Positions 10,060-21,109 of a DNA stretch of 64,000 nt are shown piece by piece. The stretch's first letter is position 1; each line of letters starts with the position of its first letter. Both the position numbers and the translations under genes were made by a program. The notes under the pieces were generated by a model. The model was not told the DNA's origin. It saw nothing but the letters and a program-made list of their open reading frames with translations, and searched no databases. This DNA comes from Rhabdophis nuchalis (lineage: Eukaryota; Chordata; Lepidosauria; Squamata; Natricidae). Where the stretch lies: assembly GCA_039707465.1 (NCBI GenBank), contig CM077644.1:100301875-100365874 (forward strand), given 5' to 3'.

Positions 10060-10165
10060 TTTCCCAGATGTGCCAACATGGCTCTTTTAATAAATTGGAA
10101 TTTTGAGGAATTTCTAGCCTCGGAGTGTTATTTCTTTGAGGATGCTACAGTATTTGGAACCCTAA
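10060..10165 (+). other. Possible LTR retroelement relict (R-U5 and primer-site-like)
   Basis: A polyadenylation-like TAATAAATTGG, then a T/G-rich stretch and GATGCTACA, is followed within a few bases by TTGGAACCCTAACA, which resembles the TGG-start primer-binding site after an LTR. No second LTR, gag, pol or env frame was found, so this is a suggestion from local layout only. Confidence 0.2.
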
Positions 10166-11000
10166 CACATTGCTTGTGAGGCTTAGCCATCTTCATTTCT
10201 CCTACATCTTCATTTCTCCTACATGGAAGACCATTCAGATAGCCAGAGAATTTCTAAAGAGAATTGGAAATTTTGAACAGACACAGATCTAGACACAGGA
10301 GTAAACAACTCTAGAAATAGATCTGTTCACATGAGGCAACACTCCCTGATCAGATTTATAATTCATGAATGATGATTTAGATGGAAAGTTTTTGGCTATG
10401 AAAAGTAACAAAGGACATTATAGACTACATTAACATGGTTGGTGACATAATAGGTCCTAAGTGGTTTGTCACCTCAAGCACTGCATTTTTTTAGATGTCT
10501 AACCAAGAAAAAGGAAACCTTGTCATCCCCCCCCCTCCACAAACTTCTCTCAAGTGAATTTATTAACTAGAACCAGTTCCACAGAACCAATTAGTATCTT
10601 ACACCAGCTGCCCTGCAAGCTTATGAGGCTATCCATCACCTGTCCATTTAACTATTTAGCATTTGTTCCAGCAATTTGTCACATGTCAGAATGCAAGCAT
10701 TTCCGGAGAAGAGTTTTTGGTTGAAGGAAATCTCACTTAGCAACTGCTGATATTTATCCTTTAATAAGATTTACCAAGATGTACATTTCTATTGTACTTA
10801 AACTTGAAACACTTCATTGGAGCATTTCAGCAGGCTTTAGGTTTTGTTTTTTGTTTTTCCCAATATGTAAAAAAAAATAAACAGAAAAATAATGGATGCT
10901 ATTCAAAGTTCACTCACATGTTAAAGTCCATCCTTCATGAAACACTTTATCAAAGAGATATCTTGACTGCATATCTATGGAATTGAATAAAACATCTAAA
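10166..11000. other. No gene or recognised repeat
   Basis: Mixed-composition sequence with short poly(A) and poly(C) tracts. No splice-bounded open frame or known repeat end was seen. Confidence 0.4.
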
Positions 11001-11007
11001 ACATAAG

Positions 11008-11240
11008 AGCTGCAGTGGTGCAGTGGTTAGAGTACAGTACTGCAGGCTACTTCTGCTGGCTGCTTGCAATTTGGCAGTTCGAATCTTACCAGGTTCAAGG
11101 TTGACTCAGCCTTCCATCCTTCCAAGGTGGGTAAAATGAGGACTCAGATTGTTGTGGGCAATATGCTGACTCTGTAAACTGCCTAGAGAGGACTGTAAAA
11201 GCACTGGGAAGTGATATATAACCTAAGTACTATTGCTATC
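11008..11240 (+). mobile_element. Sauria-type SINE
   Basis: The tRNA-derived head has an A-box-like GTGGTGCAGTGGTTAGAGT and a B-box-like CAGTTCGAATCTTACC. The middle contains GGTTGACTCAGCCTTCCATC and GGTGGGTAAAATGAGGACTC. The tail (GTAAACTGCCTAGAGAGG to TACTATTGCTATC) matches the Bov-B-like end of squamate Sauria SINEs, which Bov-B enzymes are thought to mobilise. A Bov-B fragment lies 200 bp downstream. It is not a functional tRNA gene. Confidence 0.85.
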
Positions 11241-11460
11241 AGTGAGGGTACCTTCAAACTAGAAACAAATGAATGGAAAAATGCACCTTAGAATTGGCTA
11301 ACTGGTATTTGTAATCCATTAAACTATTCTATTTACTTTTCACATTCATTTTTAGGAAGACGAAAATATTATGACCAGAAATGACAAGCTAAAAGAGGAA
11401 GTTAAACTAGAAAGATAATTATATTTGTGTAATAACAATCTAAGAAAATCAACCCTGACT

Positions 11461-11732
11461 CAAGGGTGGGTTGCTGCCGGCATTACTGCTGGTTTGCTTT
11501 GTACGTGCGCCCTCTGGGCATTGCTTGTGCATGCGCAGTTGCCTAACAATTGTTCTGCGCATGTACAGAACATTAGAAAATGACTAAAAATCATGATGGA
11601 AATGACATGGGTGACCAGGGAACTAGTTTGGGGGCATGGCAAGCCTGGCATCCCTATCGGTTCAGAGACCCAATCACAATTTCCACTACCGGTTCACCCA
11701 AACCAGTGCAAACTGGTAGCAACCCACCTCTG
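11461..11732 (+). mobile_element. hAT-type MITE in Bov-B (insertion 1)
   Basis: The ends CAAGGGTGGGTTGCTGCCGG and CTGGTAGCAACCCACCTCTG are inverted copies. Flanks CCCTGACT (11453-11460) and TCCTGATT (11733-11740) agree at 6 of 8 bases, an aged 8-bp duplication. Removing the element rejoins the Bov-B sequence. Confidence 0.7.
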
Positions 11733-11802
11733 TCCTGATTGTCCTTTGGAAGGTCTGAAGCTGAAACTCAAATACTTTGTGCACCTAAAAAAAAGAAAGG
11801 AC

Positions 11803-12002
11803 CAGGGGTGAAATTCAGCAGGCTCTGACAGGTTCTGGAGAACCAGTAGCAGAAATTTGGAGTAGTTCGGAGAACCGGCAAATACCACCTCTGGCTGGCC
11901 CCAAGGTGGGTGGGAATGGAGATTTTGCAGTATCCTTCCCCTGCCACGCCCACCAAGCCACGCCCATAGAACCGGTAGTAAAGAAAATGAATTTCACCAC
12001 TG
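11803..12002 (+). mobile_element. hAT-type MITE in Bov-B (insertion 2)
   Basis: Starts CAGGGGTGAAATTCAGCAGG and ends GAATTTCACCACTGG, flanked by GAAAGGAC and GAGAGGAC (7 of 8 bases). The interior GGTTCTGGAGAACCAGTAG and CCACGCCCACCAAGCCACGC recur in the copy at 53219-53485. Removing it rejoins Bov-B sequence. Confidence 0.8.
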
Positions 12003-12149
12003 GAGAGGACTTATTGGAAAAAACCCTGAAGTTGGGAAAGATTGAAGGCAGAAGGAGAAGGGGATGGCATAGGCTGAGATGGTTAGATACTCATTGACTC
12101 AATGAACATGAATTTGGGCAAATTCTAGGAGACAGTGGAGGACAGGGGG

Positions 12150-12599
<450 letters not shown>

Positions 12600-12679
12600 A
12601 CAGGGGGCCATGGTGTCTTATGGTCCATGGGTTGTGAAGAGTCAAACACGACTTAGTGGCTAATCAATGATAGCACTAA

Positions 12680-13110
12680 AGATCAGCAAAAGTAGAAGCT
12701 GTATTGGTCTTACTAACTCTACTTCGGAAAAGCTGAACCCAAGCTGAGTGTTATTATAAATGACGGCCTACATTGCCAGGCATATGCTGAGTTTTTGATG
12801 GTCTCCTACTGACTACTTGCCTTCAGGGACTTTAATTCTAGAGATATGACCTATTCAGATCTGAACAGATTGAAAATGTTAGATACTTTAATAAACTAAC
12901 ATTTTATATACTTATTTTTTAAGCATTGATAAACAGTTCCAGAGTGGGGAGATACCACATTTAAAACAATTACACAATGAAAGCAACTTTCAAAGATAGT
13001 TAGATTATTAAATCAATAATAATTTTAAGTAGCTTACAATATAGAAGACAATATCTATCTATATCCTAAAACTATAACTCTATATCCTAAAACGCTATAA
13101 CTCTGGAAGA
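12680..13110. other. No gene or recognised repeat
   Basis: AT-rich text with a short local repeat of TATATCCTAAAAC near 13060-13095. Nothing else was identified. Confidence 0.35.
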
Positions 13111-13120
13111 TGAGTTATAC

Positions 13121-13343
13121 CAGAGGTGATATTCAGCCGGTTCTCTCTGGTTCAGGTGAACTGGTAGTGGCAGCTACACGTGGCTCTGCCCGCCCATCCC
13201 GCCATAATGCACAATCACTACACATGCACAGAAGGTGGTATGTAGGTGGCACATGTGCATGCACAGACGTGGCATGTGTGAGCGAAGAATGTGCACGCTC
13301 ACATTTGCAAACTGGTAGGGAAGGTAAGTGAATCCTACCGCTG
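13121..13343 (+). mobile_element. hAT-type MITE, GATATTCAGC-type
   Basis: Starts CAGAGGTGATATTCAGCCGG, ends GTGAATCCTACCGCTG, and is flanked by AGTTATAC and TGTTATAC (7 of 8). The start matches the element at 53219. The interior is GC-rich with alternating GTGCATGC-like text. Confidence 0.7.
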
Positions 13344-13349
13344 TGTTAT

Positions 13350-13855
13350 ACAAAATGTTATGGATTATACAGAATGTCCAAAATCTGTATAGCTCCTTGC
13401 GTTACAGAATGTGTCCAAATATGGAACCCATAATTCCTGAGAGAATGAAATTTGGGGGATTGCGGTTGCTTCGGTGCTGCTGGGTTGCTGTTGCTTCGGT
13501 GCCACTGATCATGTTTAACATTCTGTGACGGTTTCCCAGCAGCTATCTATACTCCCTGCACACCCTACTGGGTTCATGCCATCCCCCATGCCCCTGATCT
13601 GTGCCACCCCACATGTGTCTTCCACGACTTATGTGGCACCTCTTGCACCTCACCATTTACTGTCTCTGACCTTCACATGACACCTATTAACCTCATGGAT
13701 CCTTTTGACCCTCACTGCCCTCTGTCCTTCCCAACCTCTGATCCATGCAGCACCTCTCACAAACCTGTGACCCCCCCCCTCTATGCACCCTTTTCAATGT
13801 GCACTTATCCAACCCACATGACACCCTATCCAATCTACATGGTACATCTGGTAGT
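13350..13855. other. C/T-rich stretch, no feature seen
   Basis: CCCCT and CACCT-rich sequence from about 13540, without repeat ends or a credible exon. The short plus frame at 13677-13859 is low-complexity Pro/Thr. Confidence 0.35.
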
Positions 13856-13925
13856 TTAGTTTAGTTTTAGTTTTAATTCGATTTATATCCCGCCCTTCTC
13901 CACGAAGGACCCAGGGCGGCACTTC
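13856..13925 (-). mobile_element. L2 LINE 3' end, short
   Basis: Reads TTTATATCCCGCCCTTCTCC then GACCCAGGGCGG, the reverse of the GCCGCCCTGGGTCC...GGGCGGGGTATAAA end seen intact at 47690-47730. Only the 3' terminal piece is present. Confidence 0.65.
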
Positions 13926-14595
13926 AAGCAGACTTTCTGACCCATATCCCACATGCACCCTATTCCACCACACACACACACCTGGCAGCAAACACTTACC
14001 TGCCTACTGGCTTTGGATTTGCAACTTCCTGCTGACTTCTCTACAGACTTTTTCTCTGCAAGCTTCTCACAAGGAAGTAAATGGGGAAGATCACAGAAAT
14101 TAAAAGAAGAGAGGGAGGCAGTGAGATTTCTGATGCTCCATGTTAACTTCCCACAAAGAAACTCAGTAGGGAAGCTGGCAGGAAGTTGAAAAATGTCCCT
14201 GCACCCAATGCTTCTTTGCCCACTCATGATTATGCTGGTTCAGGAAATATCTCTGAAATAATGACCCAGGTGGGCATGGGTTGTCTAATTGTACAAATAA
14301 AGCATTACAAAGTAGAAATTGCAGCAGCCTAAATAGCCTTTCAATACTATGTTTTAATGCATAAGGAAAATGGTGGTCTGCCAGATATCAAGTTCTTAAA
14401 CATGTAGCAGAGATGTCTGCAGATGGAGTCAAGAAAGTCAAGATGGAAGATACACGATAAACAGGGATGAGGCTTTGATTGTTTGGCTGCGCTCTCCATT
14501 TTTATCTTTCGGACTTTTCCCCGATGCCCCTGATACTCCCCAATTTAGAAACATATTTGGGATCACAATTCCCATTGCTAAGGAACACCATAAAG

Positions 14596-14730
14596 CAGGG
14601 GTCTGCAAAGTCGGCTCTTTTAAGACTGGTGGACTTCAACTCCCAGAGTTCCCCAGCCAGCATAGCTGGCTGGGGAATTCTGGGAGTTGAAGTCCACCAG
14701 TCTTAAAAGAGCCAACTTTGCAGACCCCTG
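14596..14730. mobile_element. Palindromic hAT-type MITE, copy 1
   Basis: A near-perfect 135-bp palindrome from CAGGGGTCTGCAAAG to CTTTGCAGACCCCTG, with the centre near CCAGCATAGCTGG. Flanked by the perfect 8-bp duplication CCATAAAG (14588-14595 and 14731-14738). Same family as 30689 and 55188. CAGGGGTC ends are like those of the Charlie/Activator branch of hAT. Confidence 0.95.
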
Positions 14731-14744
14731 CCATAAAGGAAAGG

Positions 14745-15105
14745 AAAAATTGACTCAACTCATTTAACAATTGTTAAATGAGTTGAGCCTGATTTTATAA
14801 CCCTTTTTTGCTAAGTGGCTGCTAAGTGAATCATTGCAATTAAATGAATCACACAATCATTAAGTCAATCCAGTTTTTCCAATTTATTTTGCTTGTTGGA
14901 GGCTTGCTGGGAAGGCACAATGGCAATCCTATGATCCCAAAATTTTGCAACCGTTGTAATACATGCCAGTTGCCAAGTGCCCAAATTTTTATCCCATGAC
15001 TATGGGGATGCTTCAACAGTTGTATATATATGTGAGGACCACTCATAATTTTTTTCAGTTTTATAACTTGGAATGGTTGCTAAATGAATGAATGCACCGT
15101 CTGTA
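14745..15105 (-). mobile_element. TA-type MITE remnant (CAGGTAGTCCTC family)
   Basis: Minus-strand text follows the family order: GCTAAGTGAATCATTGCAATT, then TTTGCTTGTTGGAGG, CATGCCAGTTGCCAAGTGCC, ATGACTATGGGGATGCTTC and GAATGGTTGCTAAATGAATG. Terminal sequences are eroded, and a perfect 34-bp palindrome occupies the left edge. Confidence 0.55.
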
Positions 15106-15109
15106 TATA

Positions 15110-15925
15110 GGATTTATATTTTATCACAATCAGAAGAAATAAGATCAGATATGTTTTTCATTTTTAGAACATGCTATTATTTATTTTATTAATACTTTTA
15201 TATATTACTCATTTATAAATAGGGTTTCCAGAGTTCATAGAGAGAACGCAAAATGAAGTACTAATAATTAAATCCAATTTCAAGTTAAAAGAGTTTATAT
15301 TAGCTGTGATATGTAATTGTTTCATTGTTTTCAGTGGTTGTGCTCATGTTTATGTTAATCGGAATGTTACCCCTATAATAAACAACATTAATATTTTCAA
15401 AAAGATATCATTAAAGGAAAGCAGCAGAGTTGTTTAACAATAACATCTCAAGCAATTTAAAAGCATAGCAAGTTAAATTAAAATTGCTTCTTGTACTTCT
15501 GGTACGTTTCTTATTTTCCCTTAGTATTTCAAGTAACTCTTTACAGCAATTAAAAAAGCTTTTTCATTCATGAGTATGCCAGATCAAAATTCATACTCAT
15601 AAGAAGCTATCTCTTTATTACTTCTATAGAACATCAACTTCAGAGTTCATTCCTTTTATTCTCCATGTGGGATTTTTTTACCCCATTCTGAACATTTTTT
15701 TTCTGAATTTCCTCCTTCCTCTGTCCCTCCATCTTTCCCTCTTTCTCTCTTTCTCCTTGTCTTCCTTTCCCCTTCCTTTTCTTATTCCCCTTACTCCAAG
15801 ATAAATTTCAGTCCTCTGGGTGAAAATCATTTTGTTCCATCTTAAGGTACTGTAGATTCTCCCGATGCATTTGCTTCTTGGGGACTTGAGCAGACCAAAT
15901 TATTATTCAATCAATCAGTGATATT
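15110..15925. other. AT-rich stretch, no feature seen
   Basis: AT-rich with a C/T-rich block at 15700-15800. No recognised element. Confidence 0.35.
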
Positions 15926-15929
15926 TAAT

Positions 15930-16940
15930 TTAATATTTAATTTAATTTAATATTTAAATTTCTATACCGCCCTTCTCCCTTCCAGGACTCAGGGCGGTGT
16001 ACAGGCAGCAGTAAAATCACGAATAAAAAACATAGAAAGCAATTAAAAACCTATTAAAAATACATTAAATAATGGATAGTCTGTCTAAAACCTGTTAAAA
16101 TCCCTACTAAAACCATATAAAACTAAAGCATTTAAAAATATGCCAGTTTAGAAACTATGCCAGGCCGGCCGCTCGGAATAAATGGGTCTTCAAAGCCCGA
16201 TAGAAAAGGCGCAGGTCTGTGATTGTCCGTAGGTCAGGGGGTAGGTCATTCCAGAGGGCGGATGCTAGCCATCTCCTCCTGGGGGTCACCAGCCGACATT
16301 GCCTGGCCGACAGAACCCTGAGGAGGCCCTCTCTGTGGGAGCGAACTGGACGGTGGGAGGTATTTGGTAGCAAGAAGCGGTCTTGCAGGTAGCCAGGTCC
16401 CTTGCCATGGAGTGCTTTAAAGGTGGTTACTAATATCTTGAAGCGCACCCGGAAAGCCAAAGGCAGCCAGTGCAGCTCGCGTAGGAGAGGTGTCACGTGG
16501 GAGCATCTAGACGCTCCCAGAATCCCCCGCGCGGCCACATTCTGAACTAGCTGGAGCCTCTGGGTGCACCTCAAGGGAAGCCCCATGTAGAGAGCATTAC
16601 AATAGTCCAGGCGGGAGATGACGAGGGTTGAGTGACCGTGCGTAAAGTGTCACGATCCAGAAAAGGACGCAACTGGCATATCAGGGGGACCTGATAAAAA
16701 TCCCCCCTGGCCACAGCCATCATGTGGTCTTCTAGAGACAGCCGAGAATCCAGGAGGACACCCAAGTTGCAAGCCCTCTCTGCAGGCACCAATGATTCGC
16801 CCCCAATAGCCAGAGATGGTACCAACTGGCTATATCGTGACGCCGGAAACCACAGCCACTCGGTCTTGGATGGGTTGAGTCGGAGCCTGTTTCTCCCCAT
16901 CCAGACTCGCACAGCTTCCAGACACCGGAGGAGGCCGTGC
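15930..16940 (-). mobile_element. L2 LINE, 5'-truncated, C-terminal part
   Basis: The 3' end is at left (TTCTATACCGCCCTTCTCCC, GACTCAGGGCGG). Two overlapping minus frames (16155-16586 and 16571 to about 16940) show WMGRNRLRLNPSKTEW, RLQLVQNVAARGILG, LRELHWLPLAFRVRFK and WNDLPPDLRTITDLRLF. These are the thumb-proximal and C-terminal parts of L2 ORF2 reverse transcriptase. Homologous frames occur in the longer L2 at 45809-47561. A frameshift separates the two frames. The 5' truncation lies directly at the edge of a 177-bp inverted repeat arm. Confidence 0.9.
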
Positions 16941-16941
16941 G

Positions 16942-17118
16942 AGGGGTCATGTTTTATATGCCCAAGTGTAATTTTAATGTCACTGTTGGGTACCATATAC
17001 ATCATCAATAATAAATAAGTCACTACAAGGAAGTTATTCCAGACTTTCCCTCAATAATAGCTGGTATAGTAAATCTGGCTCTGCTAATTGAGATCTCCAT
17101 ATTCAGATCAGAGGCTGA
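16942..17118. repeat. Left arm of a 98% identical inverted repeat
   Basis: Begins AGGGGTCATGTTTTATATGC and ends CAGATCAGAGGCTGA. Its reverse complement recurs at 17717-17894 with about four differences in 178 bp, including one indel. The spacer is 598 bp. The outer edge abuts the truncated 5' end of an L2 fragment. Confidence 0.9.
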
Positions 17119-17455
17119 CATATTGACACATTATGCATCAGTTATGCATAATGATTTCAGCTGGGCTCCATGGTACTACATGCTAGTGAGACTTGATATT
17201 ATTCATGCCTACGCTTGCATCCAAAAATATCAGAAGAGCCTTTACTTCATCCTGTTGTGACACTATCCTTTCATCAGCTGTTCTGCAGACAGATTTTACC
17301 AGTGATGCTCATGAATAGGATCTCTGTGATAAAGGTGAGACCATGAGCCTTGTGTTGTTGTGCTGCTTCCTTTATAAAAACAATTGGGATCTCTTTACCT
17401 CCTCATATATAACATGTTATCTGGGCAGGACCAAGTATGTGTACTTCAACCTCTG

Positions 17456-17715
17456 ACGTCAATGAAGATTCTCAGTCAACCAGGTAAAGTTGTCTGAATT
17501 TGAAATTATTTTCTTTTTAGTTTGAGACATTTCATTGCTCCACCAAGCAGCTTTCTCAGTTAGAGCGAGTTAGTTAGTCAGAGAGTTGTTAGAATGTGCC
17601 AACTCTTCCCTCAGAGGTTTCTTCTCCAAAATGTGTATGCCAGTTAAGGTTCTCAGTCAACCAGGCAAAGTTGTCTGAAGATTGAATCATGGCAACTGGA
17701 CTTATTTTCTTCTTG
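17456..17715. repeat. Direct repeat pair inside the inverted-repeat spacer
   Basis: The motif TTCTCAGTCAACCAGG followed by AAAGTTGTCTGAA occurs at about 17469-17499 and 17650-17681. Text between them (GAGACATTTCATTGCTCCACC) resembles a dispersed repeat that also shows weakly near 3870 and 55560. The family is not named. Confidence 0.5.
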
Positions 17716-17716
17716 T

Positions 17717-17894
17717 TCAGCCTCTGATCTGAATATGGAGATCTCAATTAGCAGAGCCAGATTTACTATACCAGCTATTATTGAGGGAAAATCTGGAATA
17801 ACTTCCTTGTAGTGATTTATTTATTATTGATGATGTATATGGCTACCCAACAGTGACATTAAAATTACACTCGGGCATATAAAACATGACCCCT
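17717..17894. repeat. Right arm of the inverted repeat
   Basis: Reverse complement of 16942-17118. Just beyond the outer edge (GAAGCC) homology stops abruptly. No target duplication matches across the outer ends. Confidence 0.9.
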
Positions 17895-18785
17895 GAAGCC
17901 AAAGTAATACACCTGAGAAAGGCAGAATTATCAGCAGAGTTGATAATTTCTGTAGAAGATGGAATGGAACCTGGAAGCAGAGTGAAAAGTAGGATCAGTC
18001 TAGAATCATTAGTTAGCCACAAGTGAACTAAATCCAACATCTCTTGAGTACAGTTGCCCCTTATCTAACTCAGGTTTTGACCATTTGTTGAGAAGATACC
18101 TGGGAATAGATTTTCATAATAAATCACTTTAATCAAATCTTCATGTGTAGACCTGATTTTCGGATCTGAAATTTCCTGGCCCAAAATTTCTGGAGAACCA
18201 CCAGCTCATGACTCTGTGAAAAGCTTACAGCATCAGGACCATCCATCTTAAAACAATGTTATTCATCTTTAAACAATGTTATATGTATTTTGGTCTATCC
18301 TTTTAATGTATGAAATGGTGCACCATTGGTTTTGATATGTCTACTTTATTTTAAAAAAAAATTGTTCTGGTTTCCTTCCTTCTGCCTCCTTCTCTCCCTT
18401 TCACACTGAACACAAAACAGAATGACAGACAAAATCTGTTTGCACACTCTATGTAGAGAAAAAGAAAAGATGATTTCCTCAGAGTCGGCCATACCATTAG
18501 AGATATGGTTGTTTTCCATTTCAGGTCTATTCTTCTTTCACTGAACCTATGGAAAATTTTATTTTACTTGAGCAAAGAGGAAGTTTCCTTAATTTCATGT
18601 GATTTATTCCATAATATGATCCCAACCCATATTTTTTTTGTAGTGATTGCCATTTTCTCTCAACAAACTCCATAAAGACAACAGTGGAACAGTGGAAAAT
18701 TCATCAACATGATTAATGCCCTTTTTAAATTTATTTAGCAAATTTATATAACATACACCTTACTCTCAGAGTGATTCCTGTTATT
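17895..18785. other. No gene or recognised repeat
   Basis: AT-rich single-copy-like sequence. A short direct repeat (AAACAATGTTAT) occurs at 18250-18280. No exon signals with an open frame were seen. Confidence 0.35.
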
Positions 18786-18788
18786 AGT

Positions 18789-19137
18789 AAGGTAAAGGTT
18801 CCGTAACACATATGTGCTAGTCATTCTTGACTCTAGGGGGCGGTGCTCATCTCCATTTCAAAGCTGAAGAGCCAGCATTGTCCAAAGAGGTCTCTGTGGT
18901 CATGTGGCCAGCATGACTAAATGCCGGAAAAGGCACACAGAATGCTGTTACTTTCCCACCAAAGGTGATCCTTATTTTTCTACTTGCATTTTTACATGCT
19001 TTCGAAATGCTAGGTTGGCAGAAGCTGGGACAAGTAACAGGAGCTCACTCAGTTACATAGCATTAGGGATTCAAATCGCCAAACTGCTGAACTTTCTGAT
19101 CGACAAGCTCATCATCTTAGCCACTGAACCACCTTTG
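18789..19137 (-). mobile_element. tRNA-derived SINE (second family)
   Basis: Reverse-oriented copy. On the minus strand the head begins GGTGGTTCAGTGGCTAAGAT with a B-box-like sequence; the body holds CTTGTCCCAGCTTCTGCCAACC and GTAAAAATGCAAGTAGAAAAA and ends GGAACCTTTACC. Five more copies or pieces occur in the window (29025, 32082, 32431, 42820 and 60078). I do not assign a family name. Confidence 0.8.
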
Positions 19138-19144
19138 TTTTTAG

Positions 19145-20215
19145 TAGCAGTAGTCTTTTTAAAAAAATCAGACAAAATTTAAACAGATTTTTAAAAGTCC
19201 TCAAGGGGAAAATGCTCATCAGTACTAATTATGAGAGCTGTTTCAAGATAATTTGACTTTCCATACTTGCTCCAAAGATTTACTTTGCACATATTTATTT
19301 TTCCTGCATAATACAGCCATGAATTGCAAGCAGTCATCTCCCCACCAATTTATAAGTCCTTCAGTTTGCAACCCACGATGATTTTTCCTATGGGACTTGA
19401 TGAAGAAGGAGAAAATGAGGACAAAGATTCTTATGACTTGAAAAAAGAAGAAAATGTTATTGTTTTATTTCTATGGACTGGAAATCCAAAATTTCCAACT
19501 TGGTATCCAGTATCCTCACACTCACACACATCCTTGAGTCGTATCTCTAAAAAATTGAGATTCCTGCTACAGTGACTTTCAACAGAGAGTCCTGAGAATC
19601 AAATGTCATAGCTGGATCTGAAGGCCACTGAGCAGTTCCCAGGGTATTTTGTGCTCAGTTGCTATATGTGCCTGTCGCTAAGCTCACTCCAAGAGATAAA
19701 ATGGAAAAAATTGAGCTCCTGTGGGAGGTTCTGTTGAGTTAAAAAGAAAGAAAAAGAGAAAGAAATATTTGTTGAAGCTTTCACAATGTTATAATTCAAT
19801 CATCAAGCCATCAATCTGGAGGTTCATTACAGCTGACGAGAGTTTGTATTATAGAAAACAAGATGGAAATGAGAAAATATCGATGTAGAAAAGTAGAAAA
19901 GACAGAACATGTTCCCATGCTTTTGGTTGGAAATTTAAATATTTTCTCATTTATTTGCTGCTTTGTTAATCTTTTGGTATGCTAGTTTGTGTTTAAAAAA
20001 AAAGGCCTCCCACAAATCTTATGGGAAAATTAATATAGATTTTCTTGCCTTTTTCTTTTACTAATTTAAAAATGCATGCATTTACCTTTATCAGAGATTC
20101 CAGAATGAAAGGAAAAGAATCACATCACATGTGGGAGAAGGAGAGGGAAATGAGGCACACTTTTTCTCAAAAGTGAGAAAATTTCTAGTCATCATGGTTT
20201 CAAACTGGAACATAG
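19145..20215. other. No gene or recognised repeat
   Basis: A plus frame at 19324-19575 (83 codons) has an acidic patch (LDEEGENEDKDSYD) but no splice context or domain and was not called. The rest is AT-rich. Confidence 0.35.
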
Positions 20216-20218
20216 ATG

Positions 20219-20297
20219 AGAGGGAGGGAGGGAGGGAGGATAGACAGACAGATGGAGAAATGGTAGATGATAGATAGATAATAGATAGATGATAGAT
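20219..20297. repeat. (GGGA)n then (GATA)n microsatellite
   Basis: GAGGGAGGGAGGGAGGGAGG followed by ATAGACAGACAGATGG and repeated GATAGATAG units. Confidence 0.9.
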
Positions 20298-20655
20298 TGT
20301 AAAATAAAATCTGAACTCATGTGTGCATTATTTTCTGCTGGTGATTAAATGCTACTTGAAATCCAGCATTCTGCATCCAATTGTATAGATCTCACATTAC
20401 AGCTTAAAGGGGGATTTGACAAGGATAGAGCTATTAGCAGCTACTAATAATGGTTGCTATTACACTATCTCTAAAATCAAAGATAACGGTGTTCTGTTTG
20501 TCAGCAGCCAAAGAAAACTATTAACCCACAACTTGCTTTGGGGTTAACGTGAGTGTGTGGGTGACAAAATGAGCAATAGAATATTTAGAATAGTCCTCTG
20601 GCAAATTCCAAGAGGGCTGTAGTGTTTTAAGGATTATTGGCTAGATGCCTTAGTT

Positions 20656-21098
20656 CAGTGATGGCGAACCTTTTTCCAAAAGCCAAAAGCAAGGGCGTGT
20701 GTGCTATTGCATGTGCTTGTATGCCCACCCCCATTATTTAATGCCCCACCGAACTGTGCCCCCTGTGCATGCACACATGATCCCCCCTGCTGCCCCGCAC
20801 ATGCACACATGGCTTTCTTGGAGCCTGGGGAGGGCATGAACGGCCTCCCCCGCCCCCGGAGGCTGGAAATGGTCCATTTTCCAAATTCTGGTCGGCCCAG
20901 TAGGTCAATTTTTTTCCTGACTCTTAGAAAGCCTCTGGACTTCGCTGAAGCCTCCAAAGGGCGAAAAATAGCCCAACGTGCAAACTGGAAGTCTGTTCCC
21001 AAACATGCGCTGGAGCTGACAGAGCAATACCTCGCATGCCCTCAGAAATGGCTCCATGTGCCACCTGTGGCACGCATGCCATAGGTTCGCCATCACGG
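20656..21098 (+). mobile_element. hAT-type MITE, CAGTGATGGCGAACC family
   Basis: Starts CAGTGATGGCGAACCTTTTT and ends AGGTTCGCCATCACGG, flanked by the perfect 8-bp duplication CCTTAGTT (20648-20655 and 21099-21106). The interior shares GCACATGCACACATGGC and GGAGCCTGGGGAGGGCA with 7901-8327. Confidence 0.9.
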
Positions 21099-21109
21099 CC
21101 TTAGTTAGC

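Noticed and set aside
11008..11100. tRNA gene.
   Set aside because: A- and B-box-like motifs belong to the SINE head. There is no cloverleaf, and SINE body sequence follows directly.
16942..17894. A complete TIR transposon about 950 bp long.
   Set aside because: No target duplication matches across the outer ends and no transposase is present. The inverted repeat is reported without that claim.
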